A stretch of DNA of 6,862 bases from Nanobdellota archaeon (GTDB lineage Archaea; Nanobdellota; Nanobdellia; Pacearchaeales; GW2011-AR1): positions 1 to 6,862 of the forward strand of contig JAHISS010000095.1 in NCBI GenBank assembly GCA_018817905.1, read 5' to 3'. Both the position numbers and the translations under genes were made by a program. The notes beneath the pieces are model-generated. The model saw only the letters and a list, made by a program, of their open reading frames with translations. It searched no databases and was not told the DNA's origin. Positions within the stretch are counted from its first letter, which is position 1; every line of letters begins with the position of its first letter. Shown here one piece after another: positions 1-5,912 of this stretch.

Positions 1-22
1 GATATAGTAAACTTGTCGTCAG
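1..22. repeat. Left terminal inverted repeat of the IS
   Basis: Compared with the reverse complement of 985-1006, 18 of 22 positions are identical. The outer nine bases (GATATAGTA) and the inner six (CGTCAG) match exactly; differences are at positions 10, 14, 15 and 16. The repeat overlaps the transposase stop codon (19-21). It may extend left of the window. Confidence 0.85.
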
Positions 23-642
23 GTGAATCTTCTTGCCATTTCAATTATCAATCCCAATAACTTATTTCTTCCCAACTTCAACCTTATTCCTGCTTTCTCC
101 GCAGGCGTTTTTCCTCCGAGTTGTTGATGCGGATTCACAAAATTATTCATGACATTTTGCAGATTCATAAACGATTCAGCATATTCAAAACTCTTGAATT
201 CTCCGCGCATGCAATTCAACCTATCCTTTATTTTTCCGTTGTATCTTTCAACTGGATTGTTGTTATGTTTCAGCCCAAATTTTTTGCATGCGATTGGCAC
301 GCCAAATTGCAGTTTAGCAACCCGATAAAAAAGTTTGTTGAAAGCTGATTTGTAATTTCCGAATCCATCACAAACAAAAGTTACCAACTCCAAATCTTCG
401 TTGAAATATTTCCTCGTGAAATATTTTGCAAGAATCTGGCTGTAGCACCTTTCTTTTATCTGAGAAAGAAACCTAACGCAGTTCTCTTTTGTCCTTTTAT
501 CGACGAATAAATGTGCTGTTGCGAATTTTGTTTTGCTGTCGATGCAGTTCAAGTCGTAGCAATCTTTTCCGTTTACCTTGACATATTTTTCATCATAATG
601 TTGCCTTCCTTTTAGCGTTGGTTCAAGTTTAGTTATCGGATT
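19..642 (-). pseudogene. Transposase, C-terminal part (DDE/rve catalytic domain), frameshifted
   Basis: This is the catalytic half of the IS transposase, in the +1 frame relative to the N-terminal half. The frame is open from 642 and overlaps the upstream half by 14 bases. Reading from there gives KLEPTLKGRQ, then HYDEKYVKVNGKDCYDLNCI, which carries the first catalytic Asp (codon 594-592) in the usual xDExY context. The second Asp is in FVCDGFGNYKSAF and the Glu in NNPVERYNGKIKDR, so the DDE triad is complete. The first possible start (TTG at 552) lies after the first catalytic Asp, so a protein starting there would be inactive. The intact triad suggests a recent frameshift or real recoding rather than old decay. 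The end, with HQQLGGKTPAEKAG, is typical of rve transposases. Confidence 0.8.
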
Positions 643-937
643 TTAAAAAATTTGAATATTTTTTTGTCCATTGGCTGATTGTTCTTTTTGTGACTTTAAC
701 TCCATCATGCTGCCAGATATGATTTTTTGTTTTGAACAGCGACATGCCATCGCTGTGCAAACTCACAGCTCGAACAATGTCTTCAGGTTTATGCCTCATT
801 CTTTTGAATCCATCGTCTTCGATGAACCATTTTCCACATTCGAGACATTGATACTTTTGTTTTTTGCCTGTTTTATTTTTTCGGTAACCTTGTTTTACTG
901 CTGACAATTTCTTACAAAACGGACATTTTGTTTTCAT
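629..937 (-). pseudogene. Transposase, N-terminal part (zinc ribbon and helix-turn-helix)
   Basis: This is the upstream half of the IS transposase, about 102 residues from the ATG at 937. It opens with a zinc ribbon: CPFC within the first ten residues and CLEC about 24 residues later, giving two CxxC knuckles typical of the DNA-binding end of IS transposases. The middle (around HKPEDIVRAVSLHSDGMS and KRTISQWTKKYS) looks like a helix-turn-helix that would bind the terminal repeats. The frame stops at 629-631, before any catalytic residue. One base fewer in the T6A4 run (641-650) would join it to the downstream DDE half, for a total of about 305 residues. Either the gene is broken by a one-base insertion or it is recoded. 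As it stands the fragment could bind DNA but not catalyse transposition. Confidence 0.8.
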
Positions 938-944
938 AGAACTT

Positions 945-952
945 ACCTCCTT
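945..952 (-). promoter_or_regulatory. Strong Shine-Dalgarno site fixing the transposase start
   Basis: The minus strand reads AAGGAGGT, seven bases before the ATG at 937-935. This decides the start: the frame is open upstream to a TTG at 958, but that TTG lies ahead of the ribosome binding site. It is the only strong Shine-Dalgarno site in the window; the chromosomal genes appear leaderless, so the IS uses a different initiation mode from its host region. Confidence 0.8.
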
Positions 953-974
953 ACTCAAAGATTAAGCTATGAAA

Positions 975-983
975 TTATATAAA
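975..983 (-). promoter_or_regulatory. TATA box of the transposase gene
   Basis: On the minus strand this reads TTTATATAA, a strong archaeal TATA-like box just inside the right inverted repeat. Transcription starting about 26 bases downstream would begin near 953, giving a very short leader that still contains the ribosome binding site at 945-952. Confidence 0.6.
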
Positions 984-984
984 T

Positions 985-1006
985 CTGACGTTTAGTATAC
1001 TATATC
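985..1006. repeat. Right terminal inverted repeat of the IS
   Basis: This is the partner of bases 1-22, with 18 of 22 matches in inverted orientation. It lies immediately upstream of the transposase promoter, as expected for the 5' end of an IS. The sequence just outside, starting GCATAACT at 1007, would carry one copy of any target duplication. Confidence 0.85.
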
Positions 1007-1030
1007 GCATAACTCTCAGCAGCCATTACT

Positions 1031-1047
1031 AAATTCTCTGAGAATTT
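1031..1047. repeat. 17-bp palindrome (operator-like)
   Basis: AAATTCTC, one central T, then GAGAATTT: two perfect 8-bp arms around one base. It lies in the 218-bp non-coding gap between the IS and the next gene. The centre is too tight for an RNA hairpin loop, so a dimeric DNA-binding protein site is more likely than a terminator. No gene starts beside it: the IS gene and the following gene both run on the minus strand, so it would lie past the end of the 1225-1776 gene. The function is unknown. The rest of 1007-1224 shows nothing else I can support. Confidence 0.4.
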
Positions 1048-1224
1048 CCAAGTTACCCAACCCACCACAGCGCTAACTAACCAAATGATTATCTACAAAT
1101 CCAACCAACATTATGCTCCCGATTGATTTTATTATTAATTTAGGGGGTTGGCTACAAATGAAGCTATTTTTTCAAAATTATATACTAAAATTTATTTCTT
1201 TTCTTTCCATGCACCGATAGATAG

Positions 1225-1776
1225 CTAATACCCCAAACACTCCCGATACTTCAACATCCCTTTATACTTCCATGCAAGATAAGCGTTTGTTTTTTCCGTC
1301 TCAATCCCAAGTTCTCCGTTGGAATTTGCTTTGCCAAGAGCATTGCACAACCCTCTTCCGAGCTCGCCAACATACTTCAGCGGCAGCCCTATCAAGACAT
1401 CTGCGCTTCCGATTTTCCCTGCAGTGACAGAATTTTTCGAAAGCGTGAAACAGCTTTCTCCAAGACAAAACCAGACCACTGCACTTTTCGGCAAACTCTT
1501 GACCACCTCGTCATCCCGTAGCACGCCAATATCAAAGTTAATCTTCTCAAAGTCATAATTAATTTCTTCATTTGTTTTTCCATTTCCAACATTTTCCGCA
1601 ATCACTGCCCCAGTTAAAAATTGAGGAGCCTGAGGAACAAGAAACCCCCGCGCAATTGTCAAAACAACTACAAAGATAATCAACACTACAGAGAAAAGCA
1701 AAACCCTTGCCCGAGAACGATAGTCCCTAACCTTTCCATAGGTCTCCAGCTTTTTATTTCTTCTTTGAATTTTCAT
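1225..1776 (-). CDS. Single-pass membrane protein of unknown function
   Basis: I do not recognise the family. The 183-residue product has a strongly basic N-terminus (residues 1-24, many Arg and Lys), then one hydrophobic helix at about 25-43. The positive-inside rule puts the N-terminus in the cytoplasm and the remaining 140 residues outside. That outer part contains four cysteines (104, 109, 144, 180), the first pair as WFCLGESCF, and could form two disulfides; this is inference. The ATG at 1776 is supported by a TATA box about 25 bases upstream, implying a leaderless transcript. Hand counts give about 46% G+C over 1261-1440 against roughly 37-38% in lines sampled from the exchanger and MFS genes, so its composition differs somewhat from its neighbours. 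It is divergent from the MscS gene, with a MITE-like element between them. Confidence 0.75.
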   Translation of the reverse strand: MKIQRRNKKLETYGKVRDYRSRARVLLFSVVLIIFVVVLTIARGFLVPQAPQFLTGAVIAENVGNGKTNEEINYDFEKINFDIGVLRDDEVVKSLPKSAVVWFCLGESCFTLSKNSVTAGKIGSADVLIGLPLKYVGELGRGLCNALGKANSNGELGIETEKTNAYLAWKYKGMLKYRECLGY

Positions 1777-1797
1777 CTACAAACTTGGAAAAAACAA

Positions 1798-1805
1798 TTT
1801 AAAAA
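1798..1805 (-). promoter_or_regulatory. TATA box of the 1225-1776 membrane protein gene
   Basis: The minus strand reads TTTTTAAA, centred about 25 bases before the ATG at 1776, so transcription should start at or next to the start codon. No Shine-Dalgarno site is present. The end of the MITE-like element (1818) is only 12 bp upstream of this box. Confidence 0.55.
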
Positions 1806-1817
1806 TTATCTGTTTCT

Positions 1818-1832
1818 GGGCTTTGTTGAAAA
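1818..1832. repeat. Left inverted repeat of the MITE-like element
   Basis: This is a 15-bp perfect match to the reverse complement of 1937-1951. Similarity stops abruptly on both the inner and the outer side. Confidence 0.8.
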
Positions 1833-1936
1833 TCTTTTTTCCTGCTGTTCGCGACCCAACCCATCCGCCCAGATACTCTCGGTTTGCTTCGTTTTGCTCA
1901 GAAAATCGAGCTATATGTTGCAAACAATTTTCGACT

Positions 1937-1951
1937 TTTTCAACAAAGCCC
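1937..1951. repeat. Right inverted repeat of the MITE-like element
   Basis: TTTTCAACAAAGCCC, the exact inverted copy of 1818-1832. It ends 14 bp before the TATA box of the MscS gene. Confidence 0.8.
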
Positions 1952-1965
1952 GTTGATTAGATACC

Positions 1966-1972
1966 TTTTTAA
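1966..1972 (+). promoter_or_regulatory. TATA box of the MscS gene
   Basis: TTTTTAA preceded by CC, centred about 26 bases before the ATG at 1995. The spacing implies a leaderless transcript, and no Shine-Dalgarno site precedes the ATG. Everything further upstream than about 14 bp belongs to the MITE-like element. Confidence 0.55.
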
Positions 1973-1994
1973 CTTCTATTTTATTTAATTTTAA

Positions 1995-2894
1995 ATGGCA
2001 ATTCAATTTGTTTCCTTGATGCAAAACACGTATCTTAACATGCTTTTCAAATCTTTGATAATAATCCTCGCTGCATTTATACTGAGTTCAATTGTAAAGC
2101 ATTATTTCAAAAGGGCTGGGAAAAAGCTGAAGAAAAAGAGTTCTGTCGAAGAAACAAGGATTAAAGGAACCAGAATCAACTTTTTAAGGATTATTCTAAC
2201 ATCCTCTATTTATTTACTTGCATTTGTTCAGATTTTGTTTCTTATTCCAGGGTTCAAGGCATTTTCAATTTCCATTCTTGCAGGAGCAGGAATCATTGCT
2301 ATTGTTTTAGGATTTGCTGCCCAGAAAACTCTTTCCAATATCATTTCAGGAATCTCAATCGCAATTTTTACACCTTTTAGAATAGGAGATAGATTAAAAA
2401 TTGGAGATGAACTTGGAGACGTAGAAGAAATGAACCTAAGGCATACTGTTATCAAAACATGGGATAACCGCAGGATAATTGTTCCAAACTCGCTGATTGC
2501 TGAAAAAGAAGTTATAAACTACAGTATCAAGGAAGAAAGAATGCTCTGGACTGTCAATATGGGAATTAGTTACGACTCTGATATTGATAAGGCAAAGAAA
2601 ATCATGCTTGACAAAGCGAATAAACATCCAGAGGTTATAGTTCCAGAAGTGAAAGATGACAAGGGAGAAATTGAGAAAAAAGAACCAATGGTTAAGGTTA
2701 CAGAATGCGGAGATTTCGCAGTCAACTTAAGATTATATTTTTGGGTTGCCGCTCCAAAAAAAGCATGGTTTATTGGTTATGAACTCACTGAGGAAATTAA
2801 GAAAGAATTTGACAAACAAGGAATCGAGATTCCATTCCCTTATCGAACAATAGTTTACAAAAAGGATTTGGATGAGAAGAAGAAAAAGCGCTAA
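1995..2894 (+). CDS. mscS: MscS-family mechanosensitive ion channel
   Basis: This is a small-conductance mechanosensitive channel of the cytoplasmic membrane, which opens under membrane tension to release ions and solutes during osmotic downshock. At 299 residues it is close to E. coli MscS (286). Hydrophobic helices lie at about 15-35 and 63-85, followed by the pore helix at about 90-126 with GAGIIAIVLGFAAQKTLSNI. The family's beta domain follows (PFRIGDRLKIG, then GDVEEMNLRHTVIKTWDN and RRIIVPNSLI), then the alpha/beta domain (ISYDSDIDKAKK) and a family-typical end (IEIPFPYRTIVY). By my alignment the E. coli gate leucines 105 and 109 correspond to Ile103 and Phe107, and hinge Gly113 to Lys111. 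The C-terminal tail is highly charged (DEKKKKR). It ends 4 bp from the stop of the convergent MFS gene. Confidence 0.95.
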   Translation: MAIQFVSLMQNTYLNMLFKSLIIILAAFILSSIVKHYFKRAGKKLKKKSSVEETRIKGTRINFLRIILTSSIYLLAFVQILFLIPGFKAFSISILAGAGIIAIVLGFAAQKTLSNIISGISIAIFTPFRIGDRLKIGDELGDVEEMNLRHTVIKTWDNRRIIVPNSLIAEKEVINYSIKEERMLWTVNMGISYDSDIDKAKKIMLDKANKHPEVIVPEVKDDKGEIEKKEPMVKVTECGDFAVNLRLYFWVAAPKKAWFIGYELTEEIKKEFDKQGIEIPFPYRTIVYKKDLDEKKKKR

Positions 2895-2898
2895 AAAA
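2878..2898 (-). terminator. T-rich termination region for the MFS gene
   Basis: Just past the MFS stop the minus strand reads TAGTTTTTTAGCGCTTTTTC, two T-runs split by AGCGC. Archaeal RNA polymerase can terminate on T-tracts without a hairpin. The tract lies inside the 3' end of the MscS coding region, whose Lys-rich tail supplies the A-runs on the other strand. Confidence 0.4.
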
Positions 2899-4305
2899 CT
2901 ATTGTGTAAAATATTGTTTTAGTGTAATTGGTTTAAATCCAATCACTTTCCAAAAGATAATTGCCCCTTTGTCGATTTGGTTTTTGACATGTCTTGAAAC
3001 AGAAAAGGTTGTAACTGGTTTTACTTCTTTAACTTTTGAAATCATAATTGAATATGACAGCAATCTCAGAATTGAACTTAGCAGGAAAACGACGATAATT
3101 GGGACAAACCCAAACAGTACAAAAGGTTGTGATGCTATAAAGCCGCCTAAAATGGCTCCAAGAAAAGCTCCAATAGAGTTAATAATATTGAAATAAGAAA
3201 AGCAATAAGCCATTTTTTCTCTTGAAACAGCTTCGTAAATAAAAGTTGCAGCAGCATGATTAAAACCTGACCACGCATATCCTGAAAAGATTTCTACGCC
3301 GACTAAGAGAGTAATTAAATGAAATTTTGAAGGTAAAGGAACAAATGAAACAATAACCCAAAGTATGGGAATTGTTGAAATCAAAAATCCTACTATTTGC
3401 AAAATTCTAATGTTCCCGTGATTATCAGAAAACCTTCCCCATATTGGCAAAAATAACAATGTTGCTAAAACAGGGCTTATTGTAATTATTGTAAAAGATA
3501 GATAAGACAGACCTAAATTTTCTAACATGTAAACTGCAAAAAATGGACCTGCAACAGAAGTTGCGAAAGTAATCAAAGCAATAAAAATAACAAACCGCCC
3601 AAAATTAGTTGTATGCATTTTTATTACAAACTGTCTTAAAGAAAAATGGCTTTGTTCATTGTGCACGTATACAGGTTCATATTTTTTCGTAAAATAGCGA
3701 TAAGAAACCATCCTTCCGATTAATGCTATAAAAAACAAAATTGCAAATCCGTAAAAGACAGTTCTTTTTTGAAAATAATCAAGAATAAAACCAGCAAGTA
3801 GCATACTGCCTAACAGGAAAGCTGTAACTACTTTTCCTCTCTTAGCAAAAAATTCTCCGTTTTTTACAGAAACAATGTCTCTCATCCAAGAGCTCCAGGC
3901 AGGTCCTGCAATAGCTCCAACAAATATCATGACAGTATAAATCGCAATTAATAAAATAACAGATAAATTACTGCTTAAATTGAAAAAGAAATAAAGTCCC
4001 CCAATGAGTATCAAAGGCAGCCATAACAATGCTTGAAAAAAGACAGCCTTTAGTAGAATTTTTTTTCGTGACATTTTTTTAATTAGTCTTAAAGATATCA
4101 GTTGTGCTAAATTACCAACTAAACCAGGAAGAGTAGCAAGAAAACCAATTTGAGCATTTGTTGCGTTCAAGGCCAAAGCAAACGGAGTCACGAATCTATT
4201 ACCAAAACCTTCCATCAAACTAGAGGCAGCGCCCTCCCTAATGCTTATTTTTCTCGCTTCTTCTTTTAGTTTTTCCTCTTGTTTTTCATCAACTCTTTTT
4301 TCCAT
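2899..4305 (-). CDS. Major facilitator superfamily (MFS) transporter
   Basis: This is a 468-residue polytopic membrane protein with roughly twelve hydrophobic helices in two halves and a charged cytoplasmic N-terminus (residues 1-25, Lys and Glu rich). The first half has the MFS-like stretch NRFVTPFALALNATNAQIGF, then RLIKKMSRKKILL after helix 2, and AGPAWSSWMRDIVSVKNGEF with FAKRG after helix 4. The second half repeats the helix 2-3 loop signature as GRFSDNHGNIRIL (residues 290-302). The substrate cannot be read from the sequence; drug or metabolite efflux is possible but unproven. The ATG at 4305 is supported by a TATA box at about -25 and no leader. The gene is convergent with MscS and divergent from the cation exchanger. 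Confidence 0.9.
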   Translation of the reverse strand: MEKRVDEKQEEKLKEEARKISIREGAASSLMEGFGNRFVTPFALALNATNAQIGFLATLPGLVGNLAQLISLRLIKKMSRKKILLKAVFFQALLWLPLILIGGLYFFFNLSSNLSVILLIAIYTVMIFVGAIAGPAWSSWMRDIVSVKNGEFFAKRGKVVTAFLLGSMLLAGFILDYFQKRTVFYGFAILFFIALIGRMVSYRYFTKKYEPVYVHNEQSHFSLRQFVIKMHTTNFGRFVIFIALITFATSVAGPFFAVYMLENLGLSYLSFTIITISPVLATLLFLPIWGRFSDNHGNIRILQIVGFLISTIPILWVIVSFVPLPSKFHLITLLVGVEIFSGYAWSGFNHAAATFIYEAVSREKMAYCFSYFNIINSIGAFLGAILGGFIASQPFVLFGFVPIIVVFLLSSILRLLSYSIMISKVKEVKPVTTFSVSRHVKNQIDKGAIIFWKVIGFKPITLKQYFTQ

Positions 4306-4324
4306 TTCTGTTTGTAGAATTTTT

Positions 4325-4334
4325 CATTTAAATG
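4325..4334 (-). promoter_or_regulatory. TATA box of the MFS gene (palindromic)
   Basis: CATTTAAATG is a perfect 10-bp palindrome centred about 25 bases before the MFS ATG. Its position supports a leaderless transcript beginning at 4305. The symmetry means it could in principle be read both ways, but the plus-strand gene has its own box nearer its start. Confidence 0.55.
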
Positions 4335-4355
4335 TTTTTGCAGACATCTCGTAAT

Positions 4356-4366
4356 ATTTATAAAAG
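4356..4366 (+). promoter_or_regulatory. TATA box of the cation exchanger gene
   Basis: ATTTATAAAAG is a near-consensus archaeal TATA box, centred about 34 bases before the ATG at 4395, which predicts a start near 4387. A second weaker box, TTTATAA (4371-4377), lies only about 21 bases upstream. A short GGTG (4388-4391), three bases before the ATG, could pair with the 16S rRNA end, but that spacing is unusually small. Confidence 0.5.
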
Positions 4367-4394
4367 TTGCTTTATAATTCCTTTTGGGGTGTAA

Positions 4395-5411
4395 ATGATA
4401 ATTAACTTGTTAGGATTTGCAATTGGATTGTTATTGTTAGTAAAGGGTTCAAGTTATTTTATCAAATCTGCTGCTTCTTTAGCTAAAAAATTTAATGTCT
4501 CTGAGTTTATAATTGGATTGACTTTGGTTGCTATTGGAACTTCGCTTCCAGAGTTGATTTCTTCTATTGTTGCTTCAGCAAAAAATGAGAGCGGCCTTGT
4601 CATAGGAACAATAACTGGGGCAAACATTGCAAATATGGGGCTGATAATAGGAGTTGCTGCTTTTTTTATGGTGATTAAAACTAAAGAAAAGATTCTTAAT
4701 CGGGAAGGATATATTATGATTGCTTCGTTTATCCTATTCCAGCTTTTCATCTTAAATAATGTGATTTCAAGAATCGAGGGCATTGTCTTAGTGATTTTCT
4801 TTATAGCTTACACTTTGTTTATCTTTGAAGCAAAGTCCACTAAGAAATCTGGATTTATAGAATTTTCAAATTATTTCTTTAAGTTTGGTTATGTTAATTC
4901 AGTTTGGCAGCGATTGTCCAAGAAAAGCAAGGGTAAAAAGGCAGGGTATTCAAAAATAGGGATTGCTAAAGATGTTATGTTTATGTTGGTAAGTGGTGTT
5001 GCGATTTTTTTTGGTGCAAAATATGTGGTTGAAGAAGCTGTATTTTTCGCTAACCTCCTTAGCCTGCCGCAAGTTGTTATTGGAGCGCTTATTGCCATAG
5101 GCACGACAATGCCCGAGATGAGCGTTGCAGTTACTGCAGTTAGGAACAAGATGGGAAACATAGTCATTGGTAATGCTCTTGGTTCTTGCTTAACTAACAC
5201 GCTTCTTGTTTTAGGGATTTCCTCAATAATCAATCCGCTAAATGTCTTAAGAATCACTCTTTTGTATGTTGCTCCATTTATGATTTTCCTAGGACTAATC
5301 TTGCTTTTCTTTATTAAGAGTAATTGGGAAATTAGAAAGAAAGAGGGCGTTATTCTTATCTTGCTTTATGTTGTTTTCATGGCGTTGTTGATAATAAGAG
5401 TTATATTTTAA
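4395..5411 (+). CDS. CaCA-family sodium/calcium-type cation exchanger
   Basis: This is an antiporter of the cytoplasmic membrane, normally exporting Ca2+ in exchange for Na+ or H+. The 338-residue protein has the family's two inverted halves of about five helices each. Alpha repeat 1 spans about 41-86, with VAIGTSLPEL (45-54) then GTITGANIANMG. Alpha repeat 2 spans about 229-274, with IAIGTTMPEM (233-242) then GNALGSCLTN. The central glutamates Glu53 and Glu241 are present, matching Glu54 and Glu213 of Methanocaldococcus NCX by position. Three other ligand positions of that protein differ here: Ser77 is Ala76, Ser210 is Thr238 and Asp240 is Asn268. A hydrophilic loop of about 145-192, rich in Lys and Ser, joins the halves. 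The start falls directly at helix 1. The stop codon abuts that of the convergent DUF2062 gene. The ion exchanged is unproven. Confidence 0.93.
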   Translation: MIINLLGFAIGLLLLVKGSSYFIKSAASLAKKFNVSEFIIGLTLVAIGTSLPELISSIVASAKNESGLVIGTITGANIANMGLIIGVAAFFMVIKTKEKILNREGYIMIASFILFQLFILNNVISRIEGIVLVIFFIAYTLFIFEAKSTKKSGFIEFSNYFFKFGYVNSVWQRLSKKSKGKKAGYSKIGIAKDVMFMLVSGVAIFFGAKYVVEEAVFFANLLSLPQVVIGALIAIGTTMPEMSVAVTAVRNKMGNIVIGNALGSCLTNTLLVLGISSIINPLNVLRITLLYVAPFMIFLGLILLFFIKSNWEIRKKEGVILILLYVVFMALLIIRVIF

Positions 5412-5837
5412 TTATTTAGCTTTCTTTTGATACCTGTTTACAGAAAAATAAACAACAAAATAACTGATTATGGTGAAAGTTGTCGCAACAATAATATTCC
5501 CTAAAATAAATCTTCTGCTATAAACATAGACTTGGTTAATGACCTCAATCTTAAAACTATATCTTGGAACTTCTGATAAAATTATATCCCCAATTTTATA
5601 ACTTAACGCTGCAATCGGAATTAACACAAGTGGATTCCAGATTGCAAATGCAACTATCATTGAGATTTTGCTTACTCTCTTAAAAATTAGGATTACCAGT
5701 AACCCGATTAAAACTCCAAAACCAAATGTTGGGAGGATGGCAAGAAATGTGCCTAATGCAAATCCTGCTGCTATCTCTTTAGGCGCTGTTTTGATTTCAA
5801 GAACTTCCTTAAAGTGTTTTTTTATTTTTTGTATCAT
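5412..5837 (-). CDS. DUF2062 family membrane protein
   Basis: This is a small membrane protein of about 141 residues matching the DUF2062 pattern: a basic N-terminal helix (MIQKIKKHFKEVLEI), then ALGTFLAILPTFGFGVLIGL with its Pro-Thr-Phe-Gly turn, a helix ending in Lys-Arg, and AIWNPLVLIPIAALSYKIGD, followed by a last helix near the C-terminus. The role of the family is not established. The frame is open to an ATG at 5876, but I place the start at 5837: the longer version puts the TATA box (5861-5869) inside the coding region, while 5837 lies about 28 bases downstream of it and begins the conserved part. The gene is divergent from the ATPase gene and convergent, with no gap, with the exchanger. 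Confidence in the family is good; the start is less certain. Confidence 0.85.
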   Translation of the reverse strand: MIQKIKKHFKEVLEIKTAPKEIAAGFALGTFLAILPTFGFGVLIGLLVILIFKRVSKISMIVAFAIWNPLVLIPIAALSYKIGDIILSEVPRYSFKIEVINQVYVYSRRFILGNIIVATTFTIISYFVVYFSVNRYQKKAK

Positions 5838-5860
5838 TTTTAACCTGAAGTTGCAGCAAT

Positions 5861-5869
5861 GTATAAATG
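5861..5869 (-). promoter_or_regulatory. TATA box between the DUF2062 and ATPase genes
   Basis: The minus strand reads CATTTATAC, about 28 bases before the ATG at 5837, which fits a leaderless DUF2062 transcript. On the plus strand the same bases read GTATAAATG, which could also serve the ATPase gene with a transcription start near 5891 and a short leader to the ATG at 5913. Confidence 0.5.
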
Positions 5870-5912
5870 TTCGCATCCAAAAGAATTAATAGTGGCATTT
5901 TCTTATAAAGAT

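Larger units (their letters stand above)
1..1006 (-). mobile_element. Insertion sequence with zinc-ribbon/DDE transposase, possibly inactive
   Basis: The element is bounded by imperfect terminal inverted repeats at 1-22 and 985-1006 and contains one transposase gene on the minus strand, interrupted by a frameshift. About 1.0 kb is the normal size for a single-transposase IS. The transposase has an N-terminal Cys4 zinc ribbon and an rve-like DDE domain, which resembles archaeal IS6-like or unclassified elements; the family is inferred from motif layout, not from a database match. The left repeat begins at base 1 of the window, so the true outer edge and any target-site duplication on that side cannot be seen. 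The gene's stop codon lies inside the left repeat. Confidence 0.85.
1818..1951. mobile_element. 134-bp MITE-like element with IS5/IS903-like ends
   Basis: The two ends form a perfect 15-bp inverted repeat, GGGCTTTGTTGAAAA at 1818-1832 and its reverse complement at 1937-1951. The 104-bp interior has no credible gene and looks richer in G+C than the flanks. The terminal sequence closely resembles the published ends of IS903-type IS5-family elements, which begin GGCTTTGTTGAA (established knowledge). I infer a non-autonomous element made from the two ends of such an IS. No target duplication is obvious in the immediate flanks. Removing it leaves an 84-bp divergent spacer, matching the other divergent spacers here (75 and 89 bp). 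A structural RNA or a large stem-loop regulator is the alternative. Confidence 0.65.

Noticed and set aside
644..650. T TTT TTA heptamer, a classic -1 ribosomal slippery site, in the correct codon phase of the transposase N-terminal half.
   Set aside because: A -1 shift here gives Lys-Ile-Arg and then a stop at 635-633. The DDE half is in the +1 frame, so this site cannot produce the full transposase.
938..958. Longer transposase start at a TTG (958).
   Set aside because: The strong AAGGAGGT site at 945-952 lies inside this extension and is ideally spaced for the ATG at 937.
1055..1064. ACCCAACCCA, also present at 1854-1863 inside the MITE-like element.
   Set aside because: Only 10 bp is shared with no extension on either side, which is not enough to claim a second element copy.
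1099..1151. CCAACC and GGTTGG arms suggesting a stem-loop or small RNA in the gap after the IS.
   Set aside because: The stem is only 6 bp with a long AT-rich loop and no further pairing, and only a 12-codon reading frame lies nearby.
1621..1956. Open frame of 111 codons on the plus strand running through the MITE-like element.
   Set aside because: It is antisense to the 1225-1776 gene, spans an inverted-repeat element and two promoters, and has no recognisable protein features or start signal.
5838..5876. Longer DUF2062 protein starting at 5876.
   Set aside because: The extra 13 residues overlap the TATA box and precede the conserved basic helix; the ATG at 5837 fits the promoter spacing better.
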